Source of the DNA: SZUA-442 sp963759175
GTDB taxonomy: Bacteria > Actinomycetota > Acidimicrobiia > Spongiisociales > UBA5794
Assembly (NCBI GenBank): GCA_963759175.1
Contig: CAVWXP010000004.1
Location: forward strand, 42,527 to 106,526
DNA length: 64,000 nt
Direction: 5' to 3'
Shown: piece after piece, positions 63,331-64,000 of the stretch
Numbering within the stretch: the stretch's first letter is position 1
Layout: each line of letters opens with the position of its first letter
Notes under the pieces: generated by a model
What the model saw: only the letters and a program-made list of their open reading frames with translations
The model's database searches: none
What the model was told of the DNA's origin: nothing
Position numbers and translations under genes: made by a program

Positions 63331-63428
63331 TTTGGGTGCATGTGGCTTGATCTCTAGCGGGTCTGGAGAGACGATGTCGAGGTCGATGCGTTTGCGGCGT
63401 GTCGAACGCATCGTGGAGGGAGGTTCCG

Positions 63429-63977
63429 GTGCGTCATCTATTCCGTGATTGCAGCTGTCTTTGCTGTGGCTGCACTCGGCTGTTCAACCGGTGATTCATT
63501 GCCAGAGGATGACGTCATCTGGGTCGCCTTCGATGGACAAGAGTGTCTGGTGACGGGGTCTGCAAGCTACCCGGCTGGGACGGTCATGACTGTTGTGCTC
63601 ACCAACGACAGCGAGGTCGAGGCCGAGGTGGCCGTCGCACGGGTGTACCCGCACGGGGTCACGGGTCAGGAGAGAACCTTCGACGATTTTGTGGAGCTTC
63701 AACGAGCTGGGGGTGGCGTGCTGTGGGAGGATCCGCCGATCCCGCCAGTCCCTTGAACTGGCTAAGGATCGAGGCCCTCTCGTTTGACCGGGAACAGCTG
63801 GCATTGGAATCCACCCTGACGGACCATCAGAGAACCAAGGAATACCAACTGGCGAACATGATGGGCGAAGCCGTGGTCTTTGTATCCACGAAAGGAGAGT
63901 TCGACCCCGATCATGGCACGACCCCTCACGGCTATTGGTTCTGCGCTCCGTTGGAGGTCACTGCCCTCGAGTTCTAG
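63429..63977 (+). CDS. Hypothetical lipoprotein, frameshifted twice
   Basis: A GTG at 63429 has a strong GAGGGAGG before it. Dropping one base near 63444 gives a full lipoprotein signal, VRHLFVIAAVFAVAALGC. The mature part then reads DDVIWVAFDGQECLVTGSAS, VMTVVLTNDSEVEAEVAVAR and DDFVELQRAGGGVLWEDPP. Near 63752 one base is missing, after which LNWLRIEALSFDREQL and FDPDHGTTPHGYWFCAPL run to 63977. Without the corrections it would be an 18-codon start and two fragments. A small beta-sandwich lipoprotein; function unknown. Confidence 0.5.
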
Positions 63978-64000
63978 AACGAGTCATACCAACCCGCCGC

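Overview
The window is high-GC bacterial chromosome of an actinobacterial type. Three lines of sequence evidence support this: coenzyme F420 genes (a CofC-like guanylyltransferase, two luciferase-like F420 oxidoreductases and a PPOX-type F420 protein), a mycothiol conjugate amidase, and a RamB-like regulator beside the glyoxylate shunt. The acyl-CoA metabolism, VanW/PASTA proteins and gene mix fit an Acidimicrobiia-like lineage, but that placement is inference.

Layout. 0-7 kb: peptidase, LLM oxidoreductase, branched-chain aminotransferase, hotdog thioesterase, FAH-family hydrolase and gltX, followed by tRNA-Gln and tRNA-Glu. 7.3-7.7 kb: a nest of duplicated tRNA-Glu 3' ends and hairpins. 7.9-10.6 kb: a secreted protein made of almost perfect 513-bp repeats, the last one decayed. 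11-21.5 kb: PPOX protein, antiporter, GMC oxidoreductase, SDR, an orphan sugar-ABC ATPase, a four-gene operon containing cofC, and pyk. 21.5-34.7 kb: two tandem VanW/PASTA proteins, a RecB-type nuclease, mca, two tandem GTPases with an MscS channel, a lipid kinase, a response regulator, a P5C dehydrogenase and a nuclease-like lipoprotein. 34.8-44 kb: a fatty-acid or lipid beta-oxidation region (SDRs, thiolase, MDR reductase, MaoC hydratase, two acyl-CoA dehydrogenases, TetR). 44-48.6 kb: aceA and aceB divergent from a RamB-like regulator, which would carry the acetyl-CoA made upstream into anabolism. 48.6-57.2 kb: PQQ-type sugar dehydrogenase, ribokinase, nucleoside hydrolase, CoA-transferase, a TrkA/USP protein with a CPA2 antiporter, DUF368 and dtd.

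57.3-64 kb is different in character. It holds small, mostly single genes in mixed orientation (GNAT, lipoproteins, an adenylyl cyclase, a DUF6226 protein). They are separated by eight copies of a palindromic repeat with core CCCATAT-N6-ATATGGG that I see nowhere else in the window. It looks like a cassette array or a local operator family and is the most interesting structure here.

Several conserved genes (ilvE, a thioesterase, a PPOX protein, a GTPase, aceA and two lipoprotein/secreted genes) are each broken by one or two one-base indels. That number in core genes suggests sequence errors, so the broken genes are annotated across the break.
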